Source: CAYSPO01 sp964432945
GTDB taxonomy: Bacteria; Bacillota; Clostridia; Tissierellales; Peptoniphilaceae
Direction of reading: 5' to 3'
Assembly: GCA_964432945.1 (NCBI GenBank)
Contig: CAYSPO010000015.1
Coordinates: forward strand, 1 to 28,602
Length of the DNA: 28,602 bases
Part shown: piece by piece, positions 7,515 through 15,881 of the stretch
Layout of the letters: the number at the start of each line of letters is the position of its first letter
Position numbering within the stretch: position 1 is the first letter of the stretch
The notes under the pieces: model-generated
Seen by the model: only the letters and a program-made list of their open reading frames with translations
What the model was told of the DNA's origin: nothing
Database searches by the model: none
Translations under genes and position numbers: made by a program

Positions 7515-8858
7515 ATGAAAGTAGTAATAGCTGGTGGAGGTAAAATTGGTGAAATCCTCTGCCATGAATTATTTAATGAGGGATATGATATAGTCCTAAT
7601 CGAAAATAAAGAAAGAGTCTTAGATAAATTAATTAACAAATATGATATAACTGGTCTTGTAGGTAGAGCAGAAAATTATGATGATCTAAGTGAAGCAGGT
7701 GTAGCTACTGCTGATATTTTTATTGCAGTAACTCCAGAAGATGAAATCAATATGCTAGCTTGTATGATAGCTAGAAAACTAGGAGCAAAGCATACTATTG
7801 CTCGAGTTAGAAATCCCAACTATAATAAACATTTAAATTTCTTTGCAAAAGAAATGGGACTTTCCATGATTGTAAACCCAGAACTTGCTGCGGCTAATGA
7901 AATGTATAATGTTCTTATGTATCCTGAAAGTCTTAGTGTTGAAAGTTTTGCAGGAGCTAAAGTTAAAATTCATGAATTAAAGATTGAAAAAGGATCAAGT
8001 CTAGATGGAAGAAGTGTAAATAACTTTAGGAGTAATTTTAATGATATATTGATTTGCTTAGTAGAAAGAAATAATCAAATTATTATTCCATCAGGTAGTA
8101 CTGTCCTTGAAGCAAACGATAGAATTTATGTGACTGGTCATAAACAAGATTTAGTAGACTTTATGAAAAAAACAGGGTTTATCCGAGATAAAATAGAATC
8201 TGTTTTTATAGTTGGTGGTGGAATTTCTATCGAATATCTTCTTCGTAAGTTAAACAAACTTAATATAAAAGTTGTAGAATTAGATAGACCTAGAGCTAAA
8301 GTTCTTAGCAAAGAATTCCCAAATGTTCATGTTATACAAGCAGATGGAACTGATCAAAGCTTACTTAAAGAAGAAAGACTAAAAAACTTTGATGCTTTTA
8401 TTGCTTATACAGGTATAGATGAAGAAAATATCTTAACTTCTATGTATGCTGCTAATCAAGGTATTGGTAAAATTATTACAAAGGTAAGTAGAACAGATCT
8501 TCTAGATATTATTAATGATGATAAACTCCAAACAATTATTACCTCTAAAATTTTAGTTATAGGAAAAATTTTAAAATTAGTAAGAGGCATTTCATATAAC
8601 AAATCTTCTGAAGTAGAGTTAATTTATAGGATAGCAGATAACAAAGTAGAGGTAAGCCAATTTTTAGTAAAAGATGAATGTGCTGCCTTAAATATTCCTC
8701 TTAGTCAGCTAGACACTAAAGATACAAATCTTATCGCCTATATTATAAGAGAAAATGAAATTTTCTTCCCTGCTGGAAATGACATCATTCAGTTAGGAGA
8801 TCACGTAATAATTGTCTCTACAGAAAAAATAACCAGCATAGAAGATATTTTAAGGTGA
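7515..8858 (+). CDS. trkA: Trk potassium uptake system regulatory subunit TrkA
   Basis: Peripheral cytoplasmic NAD(H)-binding subunit that gates the TrkH potassium channel. At 447 residues it is the full-length double form. The first RCK_N Rossmann domain starts at residue 1 (VVIAGGGKIGEIL), and a TrkA_C domain lies near 145-220 (KVKIHELKIEKGSSLDGRSV, then ANDRIYVTG). A second Rossmann domain begins near 229 (VFIVGGGISIEYLLRKL with the acidic VVELDRPRA ribose-binding end), and a second TrkA_C domain ends the protein (GDHVIIVST). The start is set by AGAAGGTGA. trkH follows after 4 bp, so the subunits are made together. Confidence 0.95.
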   Translation: MKVVIAGGGKIGEILCHELFNEGYDIVLIENKERVLDKLINKYDITGLVGRAENYDDLSEAGVATADIFIAVTPEDEINMLACMIARKLGAKHTIARVRNPNYNKHLNFFAKEMGLSMIVNPELAAANEMYNVLMYPESLSVESFAGAKVKIHELKIEKGSSLDGRSVNNFRSNFNDILICLVERNNQIIIPSGSTVLEANDRIYVTGHKQDLVDFMKKTGFIRDKIESVFIVGGGISIEYLLRKLNKLNIKVVELDRPRAKVLSKEFPNVHVIQADGTDQSLLKEERLKNFDAFIAYTGIDEENILTSMYAANQGIGKIITKVSRTDLLDIINDDKLQTIITSKILVIGKILKLVRGISYNKSSEVELIYRIADNKVEVSQFLVKDECAALNIPLSQLDTKDTNLIAYIIRENEIFFPAGNDIIQLGDHVIIVSTEKITSIEDILR

Positions 8859-8862
8859 TAGA

Positions 8863-10308
8863 ATGAATAAAGATATAGTAATAAATGTTATAGGAAAAAT
8901 ACTTTTAGTTGAAGCATTATTAATGATCTTCCCTTTTTTAGTAAGCCTTTATTACCATGAGGATTTAATCTATACATCAAGTTTTATAATAGTCATATTG
9001 ATAGAAAGTTTACTTGGATTTATTTTAACGAAAAGAAAAGTTAAGGATTATAGTTTTTATACTTTAGAAGGATTTTTTATAGTAGCTTTTTCTTGGATAG
9101 TATTATCTTTTTTTGGATCTCTACCTTTTGTAATTAGTGGAGATATACCATCAATGGTGGATGCTTTTTTCGAGATTTCCAGCGGCTTTACAACAACTGG
9201 AGCAAGTATTATTGGAGATGTAGAAGCACTAGCAAAATCAATGCTTTGGTGGAGATCTTTTACCCACCTTATAGGCGGGATGGGAGTTTTAGTTTTTGCC
9301 CTTGCCATAATACCCAATTCCGATTCAAAAACAGTTTATATAATGAAAGCAGAAGTGCCGGGCCCCCAATTTGGTAAACTAATGTCAAGAGTTTCTCAGT
9401 CAGCTAGAGTCTTATATATTATTTATCTAGCCATGACCTTAATTACAATAGTCTTTTTACTTTTAGGTGGTATGCCTTTATTTGACGCTACGCTTCTTTC
9501 TTTTGGAGCAGCTGGTACTGGGGGCTTCGGTGTAAGAAACGGTAGTATACTCCCTTATGACAGCTTATATACAGAGCTTGTGCTTGCAACAGCTATGATA
9601 ATATTCGGAGTAAACTTCAACCTATATTATGCACTATTAAATAAAAATATAAAGGCAGTTTATGAAAACGAAGAATTAAGACTCTATTTGAAAATAATAT
9701 TGATAGCTATTTCTTTAATAACTATTAACTTAGTTTTAGATGGAACAAGTATAAAAGCTGCTCTTAGAGATAGCTATTTTACAGTTGCCTCTATTATAAC
9801 AACTACTGGATACTCAACTGCTGATTTTGGCCTATGGCCTATTTTCTCTAAAACTATTTTACTTATATTAATGTTTACAGGGGCAATGGCAGGATCAACG
9901 GCTGGTGGACTTAAAATATCTAGAATAGGAATTTTAATTCAATCTGCAAAATCAGAATTCAAAAGAATGAAAAACCCTAATAGACTTGTGCTAACAAAGT
10001 ATGAAGGAAAAGCCTTAGAGTCTAACTATTTAGTTTCAGTCTTGAACTACTTAGTTATATATATTCTTATATTTGTAGCTCTAGTTCTAATTGTATCCTT
10101 AGAGGCTCCTGATTTTATAACAGCCTTTAGCTCTGTTGCTGCAACTTTCAATAACATAGGACCTGGACTTGGTTTAGTTGGACCAGTATATAATTATAGT
10201 TTGTATAGTCCATTTATGAAAATTGTACTTTCTATTGGAATGATAATGGGTAGGTTAGAAATATTTCCTATCTTAATTCTTTTCTCTAGAGATACTTATA
10301 AAAAATAA
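8863..10308 (+). CDS. trkH: Trk potassium uptake system membrane subunit TrkH
   Basis: A 481-residue integral membrane potassium-translocating subunit. The four selectivity-filter P-loops are visible in order: FTTTGASI, GAAGTGGFGV, IITTTGYST and FNNIGPGLG, each with the conserved glycine. The C-terminal MGRLEIFPILILFSRDTY is the usual TrkH/KtrB ending. The ribosome binding site (AAGGTGA) lies across the trkA stop codon, consistent with coupled translation. The pair takes up potassium driven by membrane potential, gated by nucleotide binding to TrkA. Confidence 0.95.
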   Translation: MNKDIVINVIGKILLVEALLMIFPFLVSLYYHEDLIYTSSFIIVILIESLLGFILTKRKVKDYSFYTLEGFFIVAFSWIVLSFFGSLPFVISGDIPSMVDAFFEISSGFTTTGASIIGDVEALAKSMLWWRSFTHLIGGMGVLVFALAIIPNSDSKTVYIMKAEVPGPQFGKLMSRVSQSARVLYIIYLAMTLITIVFLLLGGMPLFDATLLSFGAAGTGGFGVRNGSILPYDSLYTELVLATAMIIFGVNFNLYYALLNKNIKAVYENEELRLYLKIILIAISLITINLVLDGTSIKAALRDSYFTVASIITTTGYSTADFGLWPIFSKTILLILMFTGAMAGSTAGGLKISRIGILIQSAKSEFKRMKNPNRLVLTKYEGKALESNYLVSVLNYLVIYILIFVALVLIVSLEAPDFITAFSSVAATFNNIGPGLGLVGPVYNYSLYSPFMKIVLSIGMIMGRLEIFPILILFSRDTYKK

Positions 10309-10310
10309 AA

Positions 10311-10356
10311 AAAATCCTATAAGGCTACTTTTAAGGGTAGACTTTATAGGATTTTT
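10311..10356. terminator. bidirectional terminator between trkH and lipA
   Basis: AAAATCCTATAA at 10311-10322 pairs perfectly with TTATAGGATTTT at 10344-10355, with a further CTAC/GTAG pair inside. A residues precede and T residues follow, so it can stop trkH transcripts on the plus strand and the lipoate operon on the minus strand. Confidence 0.9.
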
Positions 10357-10364
10357 ATTTATAA

Positions 10365-11219
10365 TTAAGCGTTAATTTCTTCTTCTGTAAGAGCTTGTGC
10401 CCTATAAGAACTTCTCACGAATGGTGATGATTCAACTCTTTTGAAACCAAGTTCTTTAGCGATTTCTGCATATTCTTTAAAAGTATCTGGATGAACATAC
10501 TCAGTTACTTCTATATGCTTCTTAGATGGCTGTAGATATTGACCAATTGTAATCATATCGCAACCAACTTCTCTTAAATCTTTCATAGTTTGAACAACGT
10601 CTTCTTTAGTTTCTCCAAATCCAACCATAAGTCCAGTTTTTGTTACAAAACCTTTAGACTTAGCATATTTTAATACTTCTATAGAAGTATCATAATCAGA
10701 TTGTGGGCATATATCATCAAATAATCTTCTTACTACTTCTATATTATGATTTAATACATCTGGTTTTTCAGCTAATACAATATCAAGAAGCTCTGTTCTC
10801 ATATGAAAATCAGGAATTAATAATTCTACTGTAGTATCAGGATTTACTTCTTTAATTAGCCTACAAGTTTCAGCAAAGTGGTTAGCTCCTTCGTCCTCTA
10901 AATCATCTCTATCTACGGAGGTAACAACAGCATGCTTTAAACCAAGAATTTTAACTGCCTCAGCAACATTTTTAGGCTCATCTGGATCTAAAGGATTAGG
11001 TTTTTTTGTAGTTACATTACAAAACTTGCAATTTCTTGTACAGTTTTCTCCTAAAATCATAAAAGTTGCCGTTCCATGAGAATAACATTCCATTTTATTA
11101 GGGCAGCTAGCCTCAGTACAAACAGTATTCAAATTTAAACCTTCAATTAATTTTGAAACTTCATGGTTTATTTCATTGCCTTGTATTTTAAGTTTTAACC
11201 AATCAGGTTTTTTCTTCAT
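10365..11219 (-). CDS. lipA: lipoyl synthase
   Basis: Radical SAM enzyme that inserts two sulfurs into protein-bound octanoyl groups to make lipoyl cofactor. The 284 residues carry the auxiliary-cluster cysteines C34, C39 and C45 (C-x4-C-x5-C), the radical SAM motif C60-x3-C64-x2-C67 (CTRNCKFC) and the C-terminal RSSY (269-272), whose serine ligates the auxiliary cluster. It is the last gene of the lipoate operon; its ATG overlaps the stop of the preceding ligase gene by one base (TAATG). No lipB or glycine-cleavage H-protein gene is in the window, so octanoyl transfer may depend on one of the two upstream ligase-like proteins or on genes elsewhere. Confidence 0.97.
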   Translation of the reverse strand: MKKKPDWLKLKIQGNEINHEVSKLIEGLNLNTVCTEASCPNKMECYSHGTATFMILGENCTRNCKFCNVTTKKPNPLDPDEPKNVAEAVKILGLKHAVVTSVDRDDLEDEGANHFAETCRLIKEVNPDTTVELLIPDFHMRTELLDIVLAEKPDVLNHNIEVVRRLFDDICPQSDYDTSIEVLKYAKSKGFVTKTGLMVGFGETKEDVVQTMKDLREVGCDMITIGQYLQPSKKHIEVTEYVHPDTFKEYAEIAKELGFKRVESSPFVRSSYRAQALTEEEINA

Positions 11220-12214
11220 TATGCCTCCTTATTTATCTTTAATAAGTCATTTATTAAAGTTTCTTTATCCATACCATTAACATAATCAGAGATTTGATAA
11301 TCATCAAGAGCTTTTTCTAAAACTTCCCTGTCTAATTCCTTTCCGATTAAAGCAGCAGCCAAGATTTCGACATCTTTATTTTCAAAATAATCCCCTTGTA
11401 TATAAAGGCTATCTATTTTACCTTCTTTAGTTCTAAGTTTGTATTCAACTAATCCATAAGGGTATTTAACGGAAAAGCTAACATGGTCATTAGTATAATC
11501 TTTACCAAGATTCCAAGAATCATGGGTAAATGGCTCTGCATACTCTTCAACTTTTTGCCAAGGAATATCTTCAAGGGTTAAAACATTCTTTATATCATAG
11601 TAATTAATAACATAATCTTGTAAATATTTAGTAAATTCTTCAAGGTTCATATCAACTTTTTCTTTTATCGATCCAACCCTAGAAGATACTGATTTTACAG
11701 ATTTATTTTGGAACTTAATTGGTCTAGAATATAAAACATTGGAAATAGTATCTTTATCAGTTTCAAATAAAAGAGTTCCATGATGTATAATTCTATTTTT
11801 ATATCTATATTGAGCGTTTCCAGAAATCTTTCCACCTTCAAGTAAAATATCATTTCTACCAGTGAATTCTGCATCAAGACCTAAATTCTTTAAAGCATCA
11901 ACAATAGGTTTTGCAAAAAGTTCAAAAGATTCTTTTCCTTTAACATCTACATTCGAAGAAATATAAGTGTATTGTAAATTATTTAAATCGTGGTAAACTG
12001 CTCCACCACCTGATTTTCTCCTAAAAACTTCTATATTATTATCCTTTGCGTAATCAAGATTTACTTCTGCATAAACATCTTGGTTTTTACCTATAATAAC
12101 TGCAGGAATATCTCTCCAAAGCATAAATACTTCTTCATCTGTTTCTCTCATAAAATATTCTTCTATCCCAAAATTATTAGGTGGATAGGTGTTCTCATTA
12201 ATTACATATATCAA
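11219..12214 (-). CDS. lplA: lipoate-protein ligase A, copy 1
   Basis: ATP-dependent attachment of free lipoate to lipoyl-domain lysines, in the cytoplasm. The 331 residues show the signature RRKSGGGAVYHDLNN (H75 in place), then GRNDILLEGGKISGNAQ with the adenylate-binding lysine K129, then HHGTLLF, plus a C-terminal accessory domain (PYGLVEYKLRTKEGKIDSLYIQGDYF), so it is a complete ligase. The start codon is TTG with GGAG 8 bases before it. It lies 15 bp after the related copy 2, clearly its tandem paralogue, and is coupled to lipA by a 1-bp overlap. Confidence 0.93.
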   Translation of the reverse strand: MIYVINENTYPPNNFGIEEYFMRETDEEVFMLWRDIPAVIIGKNQDVYAEVNLDYAKDNNIEVFRRKSGGGAVYHDLNNLQYTYISSNVDVKGKESFELFAKPIVDALKNLGLDAEFTGRNDILLEGGKISGNAQYRYKNRIIHHGTLLFETDKDTISNVLYSRPIKFQNKSVKSVSSRVGSIKEKVDMNLEEFTKYLQDYVINYYDIKNVLTLEDIPWQKVEEYAEPFTHDSWNLGKDYTNDHVSFSVKYPYGLVEYKLRTKEGKIDSLYIQGDYFENKDVEILAAALIGKELDREVLEKALDDYQISDYVNGMDKETLINDLLKINKEA

Positions 12215-12229
12215 CTAGACCACTCCTTT

Positions 12230-13228
12230 TTAATTTACATTTATTAAATCATTTATAAGCGTCTCTTGGTCCATGCCCTTAATAAAATCTGATATTTCAT
12301 AATTTTTTAAGGATTTTCCTAGAGCTTCTTTATCAAGCTTTGTTCCTATTAAGGATTGAGCTAATGTTTCAACATCTCTATCCTCAAAATAATCTCCCAT
12401 TATATAAAGGTCATCAATTAGACCATCTTTTATTCTTAGTTTATATTCCACTAAACCATAAGGATGTTTGATAGAAAAAGTTTTAAAGCTAGAATCAAAG
12501 TTTTTACCTATATTCCACTTCTCATCTCTAAATCTTTGGGCATAAAAATCAATCCTAGATTTTATATCATCAGAAAGAGTATCATAAGATAATATTTCTT
12601 TTATATCATAAAAATCAACAATATATTGAATAATATATTCCATAAATTCCTCTAGACTCATATCTACGAAATCTTTTATTTCCCCGATTCTTGCATTAAC
12701 AGACTTAACAGCCTTATTTTGAAATTTAATCGGCCTAGAATATAAAACTTTAGAAAGCGTCTCCCTATCACTTGAATAAAGGAGTGTTCCATGGTGGATT
12801 ATTCTATTTTTATTTCTATATTGAGCATTGCCTGATATTTTACTGCCTTCAAGTATTATATCATTTCTACCTGTAAAACTCGCATCAAGATTTAGATTTT
12901 TTAGTGCCTCAACTATTGGCTCAGCAAATTTGGCAAATGATTCACAGCCCTTACTAGTAGAATCATCATTTGTTATGAAGGAATACTGCATATTCCCTAA
13001 GTCACAATAAATTGTTCCTCCCCCAGAAAGTCTTCTAACTATTTTAAGGTCATTATCTAAAGCATATTCAATGTCCATTTCTGCATAAGCATCTTGGTTT
13101 TTCCCTAAAAGGATAGTTCTATCATTTTGCCAAAGAGTGAATACATCTTCATTCGTTTCACGCATAAAATATTCTTCGATACCAAAGTTTATTGCCGGGT
13201 CTACATTTTTATTAATTAAATATATCAA
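12230..13228 (-). CDS. lplA: lipoate-protein ligase A paralogue, copy 2
   Basis: A 332-residue tandem paralogue of the following gene; by eye well over half of the positions agree along the whole length. It keeps RRLSGGG, GRNDIILEGSKISGNAQ with K130, HHGTLLY and the accessory domain. The histidine of the GGGAVYHD motif is replaced by cysteine (C75, GGGTIYCDLGN). The start codon is TTG, overlapping the stop of the upstream C26 gene as TTGA, with GGAGGGG 5 bases before it. It may be a second ligase with different acyl or protein preference, or an octanoyltransferase feeding LipA; sequence alone does not decide. Confidence 0.88.
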   Translation of the reverse strand: MIYLINKNVDPAINFGIEEYFMRETNEDVFTLWQNDRTILLGKNQDAYAEMDIEYALDNDLKIVRRLSGGGTIYCDLGNMQYSFITNDDSTSKGCESFAKFAEPIVEALKNLNLDASFTGRNDIILEGSKISGNAQYRNKNRIIHHGTLLYSSDRETLSKVLYSRPIKFQNKAVKSVNARIGEIKDFVDMSLEEFMEYIIQYIVDFYDIKEILSYDTLSDDIKSRIDFYAQRFRDEKWNIGKNFDSSFKTFSIKHPYGLVEYKLRIKDGLIDDLYIMGDYFEDRDVETLAQSLIGTKLDKEALGKSLKNYEISDFIKGMDQETLINDLINVN

Positions 13229-13935
13229 TTTATCCCCTCCACAAAATAATTAAACAGATTTTGGAAACTATCTGAATCTTCAGTAAATTCAGGGTGGAAC
13301 TGCACACCTATAAAGAAGTGATCATTTTTTGTTTCAACAGCTTCTATTATTCCATCTTTTGCTTGAGCTGTGATATCAAAACAAGGTGCTAATTCTTTTA
13401 TTCCTTGATGATGATAAGAATTTACAATATGACTTGTTCCTAGAACTTGGGCTAAGTGAGATCCTTCTTTTATATCAATAGAGTGATATTGCTTCTTGAA
13501 GTTCTTAGGATTAGATATATTAGGAAGATGAATAATTGAGTCTGGCTTTTGACTTGGGATGTCTTGGTATAAATTCCCTCCATTAACAGCATTCGCAAGC
13601 TGCATACCTCTACAAACTGCAAAGGCAGGAACTTTTCTTTCAAATACCTTCTCCATAAACCTATATTCAGATCTATCTCTTTTTATATTTAACTCTTTAG
13701 TTTCTAAAATCGGTTCTTCTCCATATAAGAAAGGAGAAATATCTTCCCCACCAGTAAAGATTACTCCATCAAGAATGGCAAGGTAATTGTCCATCTCATT
13801 TTCAGTCATGACTGAAGGAATACCTATCGGTATAGCTTGAGATTGTTCAACTGCATAGATAAAACTCTTATTCATTTCATGAGACTGACTTCCTTCTCTA
13901 AACTCATCCCAAAATAAAATACCTATTTTTTTCAT
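13225..13935 (-). CDS. peptidase C26 / class-I glutamine amidotransferase-like hydrolase, copy 2
   Basis: A 236-residue protein of the gamma-glutamyl-GABA hydrolase (PuuD-like) family. The catalytic nucleophile is C108 in AVCRGMQLAN, the His-Glu pair is H214/E216 in GVQFHPE, and the oxyanion TGGEDISPFLYGE loop and SYHHQGIKEL segment are also present. The family cleaves gamma-glutamyl amide bonds; the physiological substrate here is unknown. It starts one base after the stop of copy 1, using an AGGGAGGG site inside that gene, and overlaps the next gene by 4 bp. Its place in front of two lipoate ligases raises the idea that it releases or recycles a carboxyl-conjugated compound for them, which is inference. 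Confidence 0.88.
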   Translation of the reverse strand: MKKIGILFWDEFREGSQSHEMNKSFIYAVEQSQAIPIGIPSVMTENEMDNYLAILDGVIFTGGEDISPFLYGEEPILETKELNIKRDRSEYRFMEKVFERKVPAFAVCRGMQLANAVNGGNLYQDIPSQKPDSIIHLPNISNPKNFKKQYHSIDIKEGSHLAQVLGTSHIVNSYHHQGIKELAPCFDITAQAKDGIIEAVETKNDHFFIGVQFHPEFTEDSDSFQNLFNYFVEGIN

Positions 13936-14643
13936 CTATGCCCTCCCTACTAAATCTAAATAAACTTTTTTGAAAGCATCCATATGTTGTAATCTTTCTG
14001 GGTGAAATTGAAAGCCAATAAATTTATCATAGTCTTTCATTTCAACAGCTTCTATAACTCCATCATTTGCCCTAGCTACTGCCACCATATTCTCTCCTAA
14101 GGTTTCAATAGCTTGGTGGTGAATAGAGTTAATAACAAGAGTATCTTCCCCCGCAAAACAATAAAACTTTGAGTTTTTCGACAATTTAATTTGGTGATAA
14201 GCATCCGTTGACTCATTCCAATTTACATTTTTCACTGCATGAATTATCTCGTTATAGCCTGCTTTTTTAAGATCTCTAATATTCCTACCCCCTCTTGCTA
14301 CATTTGCAAGTTGTAAGCCCCTACATATGCATAAGATAGGAATTTGCTTTTCCATAGCTTTATTAAAAAGTCTTAATTCAAACTCATCTCTTTCAAAATC
14401 ATAAACTTCTTCTGTATTTGGATCTTCTCCGTATAAAAAAGGAGATACATCATTTCCACCTGTAATTATCAAAGCATCTATCTCATCTATATAAGAATCT
14501 GCTAATTCTACATTAGAAAGAGAAGGAATAATTATAGGAATAGCTCCTACTCCCCTTACTGCATCCACATTATATCCACTTAGTCTAGATAAAGTGAATC
14601 TACCATGTTTAATATTGCTGGCTGAAATTCCGACTTTTTTCAT
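13936..14643 (-). CDS. peptidase C26 / class-I glutamine amidotransferase-like hydrolase, copy 1
   Basis: A 235-residue tandem paralogue of the following gene, with all catalytic residues: C107 in CICRGLQLAN, H214/E216 in GFQFHPE, the TGGNDVSPFLYGE loop and INSIHHQAIE. The two copies share length and motif spacing but differ over much of the rest, so the duplication is not recent. The start is set by AAAGGAGA. It lies 37 bp after the YfcE-type gene, in the same operon. Confidence 0.88.
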   Translation of the reverse strand: MKKVGISASNIKHGRFTLSRLSGYNVDAVRGVGAIPIIIPSLSNVELADSYIDEIDALIITGGNDVSPFLYGEDPNTEEVYDFERDEFELRLFNKAMEKQIPILCICRGLQLANVARGGRNIRDLKKAGYNEIIHAVKNVNWNESTDAYHQIKLSKNSKFYCFAGEDTLVINSIHHQAIETLGENMVAVARANDGVIEAVEMKDYDKFIGFQFHPERLQHMDAFKKVYLDLVGRA

Positions 14644-14680
14644 TTATCTCTCCTTTATATAAAAACTATTTTAGAATATT

Positions 14681-15220
14681 TTATTCATTAATTGTCCAAA
14701 GTCTACCAGTTTCAAGATTATAAATTTTCATCAAATCTTCATCGAAAACTGCAAAAGATTTTGTCTCATCTTTCGGCATTGAAAGACTACCTGGGTTCAC
14801 AACCATAACTTGGTCTATATTCTTCAAAACTTTTTTATGAGTGTGACCATATATGACTATATTTGCCCCATTATCTTTTGCTCTTTGAACCATTTCTTCT
14901 TCAGTAAACCTATGTCCATGAGAAATATAAATAACATTTGGATCAACTTCAATAATCATTTCTCTTTCATTGATTTCTTTTCCAGTTACCATCTCATCAA
15001 CTTCAGAATCACAATTTCCCTTTACAAAGACAAATCTATCATCTTCAGCTAATAATTTAGCAAGCCCAGCTGGATCATATCCTTCTGGTATAGGATTTCT
15101 AGGTCCATGATTTAAAACATCTCCTAGATGTATGATTTTATCAGCATCTTCTAAATATTCCATAGCTTTTTTAAAGTCAGTTATGGAACCGTGTGTATCG
15201 CTTATTATTCCTATTTTCAT
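14681..15220 (-). CDS. YfcE/MJ0936-type metallophosphodiesterase
   Basis: A 179-residue calcineurin-like phosphoesterase. The metal-binding motifs are all present in order: D8-x-H10 (ISDTHG), GD at 33-34 (HLGDV), GNCDSE near 68-73, SHGH, and GHTH with the following NPGS. Such YfcE proteins hydrolyse phosphodiester model substrates in vitro; the cellular substrate is generally unknown. It is the first gene of the lipoate operon, about 24 bases after the predicted transcription start of the TTGACA/TAAAAT promoter. Confidence 0.9.
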   Translation of the reverse strand: MKIGIISDTHGSITDFKKAMEYLEDADKIIHLGDVLNHGPRNPIPEGYDPAGLAKLLAEDDRFVFVKGNCDSEVDEMVTGKEINEREMIIEVDPNVIYISHGHRFTEEEMVQRAKDNGANIVIYGHTHKKVLKNIDQVMVVNPGSLSMPKDETKSFAVFDEDLMKIYNLETGRLWTINE

Positions 15221-15250
15221 TATTTATCCTTTCAAAGTCTTAATATACTA

Positions 15251-15279
15251 ATTTTATTATTGATAGTATTAAGTGTCAA
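15251..15279 (-). promoter_or_regulatory. sigma-A promoter of the yfcE-C26-lplA-lipA operon
   Basis: On the minus strand, a perfect TTGACA (plus 15274-15279) and TAAAAT (plus 15251-15256) lie 17 bp apart. It sits just beyond the terminator of the formate dehydrogenase operon, so the two operons are transcribed separately. Confidence 0.8.
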
Positions 15280-15310
15280 ATTTATAGTAATTTTCTCAAC
15301 ATTAAAAATT

Positions 15311-15342
15311 AAAAAAGAGTGGATACAAATGTATCCACTCTT
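15311..15342 (-). terminator. terminator of the formate dehydrogenase operon
   Basis: Perfect 13-bp arms, AAGAGTGGATACA and TGTATCCACTCTT, lie directly after the ferritin-like gene. On the minus strand they run into TTTTTT and further T-rich sequence. Confidence 0.9.
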
Positions 15343-15350
15343 AGTTTTAT

Positions 15351-15872
15351 TTAACCGCCCCAAGGCATGGTCATATACTCTTTTAAGAGTCTATTATATT
15401 CATCTCTGAACATTTTTTCATGACCTCTTTCCCAATCAGATAACATTGAGAATACACCTTTAATATTTTCAGATTCTGCTGCTTCTGCTTGAGATGCATA
15501 GAATTCTGCTGAGTCAGCTTCTACAAGATATGCTGTTCTTAGAACTGTCATATCTGGAACATTAGATTCTTTTAAAGTAGTATCTAATTTTTGAGATTCT
15601 GCTCTTTTTTCGAAGATACTTTCCTCAGGGTTTAACGCTGTTTCATCCATCTTATAATCTTCTGGATTTTCAACATAGTTATTCATTTCTTGCTTTAAAA
15701 ATTCATAATGAGCCATTTCTTCGTTTGCTAATTGTTCAAAAAGTTTTGCTGTTGTTGGGTTAGAAAATTCTTTCGATTTTTCCATATAGAAATTATAACC
15801 ATCAATTTCTAATTCCATAGCATATTTAAGAGCATTAGCAACTCTATTTACTTCTGGATTTAATTCTGACAT
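15351..15872 (-). CDS. ferritin-like / rubrerythrin-domain protein
   Basis: A 173-residue four-helix protein with two ferritin-type metal-binding halves: ELEIDGYNFYMEKS with NEEMAHYEFL (ExxH at 52-55), then YLVEADSAEFYASQ with DWERGHEKMF (second ExxH). There is no rubredoxin-like CxxC domain, so it is a rubrerythrin-type diiron core only. Expected roles are peroxide or oxygen detoxification or iron handling; which one is not decided by sequence. It begins 9 bp after the formate dehydrogenase stop with its own GGAGG and precedes the operon terminator, so it is co-expressed with the oxygen-sensitive enzyme. Protection of, or iron supply to, that enzyme is inference. Confidence 0.88.
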   Translation of the reverse strand: MSELNPEVNRVANALKYAMELEIDGYNFYMEKSKEFSNPTTAKLFEQLANEEMAHYEFLKQEMNNYVENPEDYKMDETALNPEESIFEKRAESQKLDTTLKESNVPDMTVLRTAYLVEADSAEFYASQAEAAESENIKGVFSMLSDWERGHEKMFRDEYNRLLKEYMTMPWGG

Positions 15873-15881
15873 TATTTCCTC

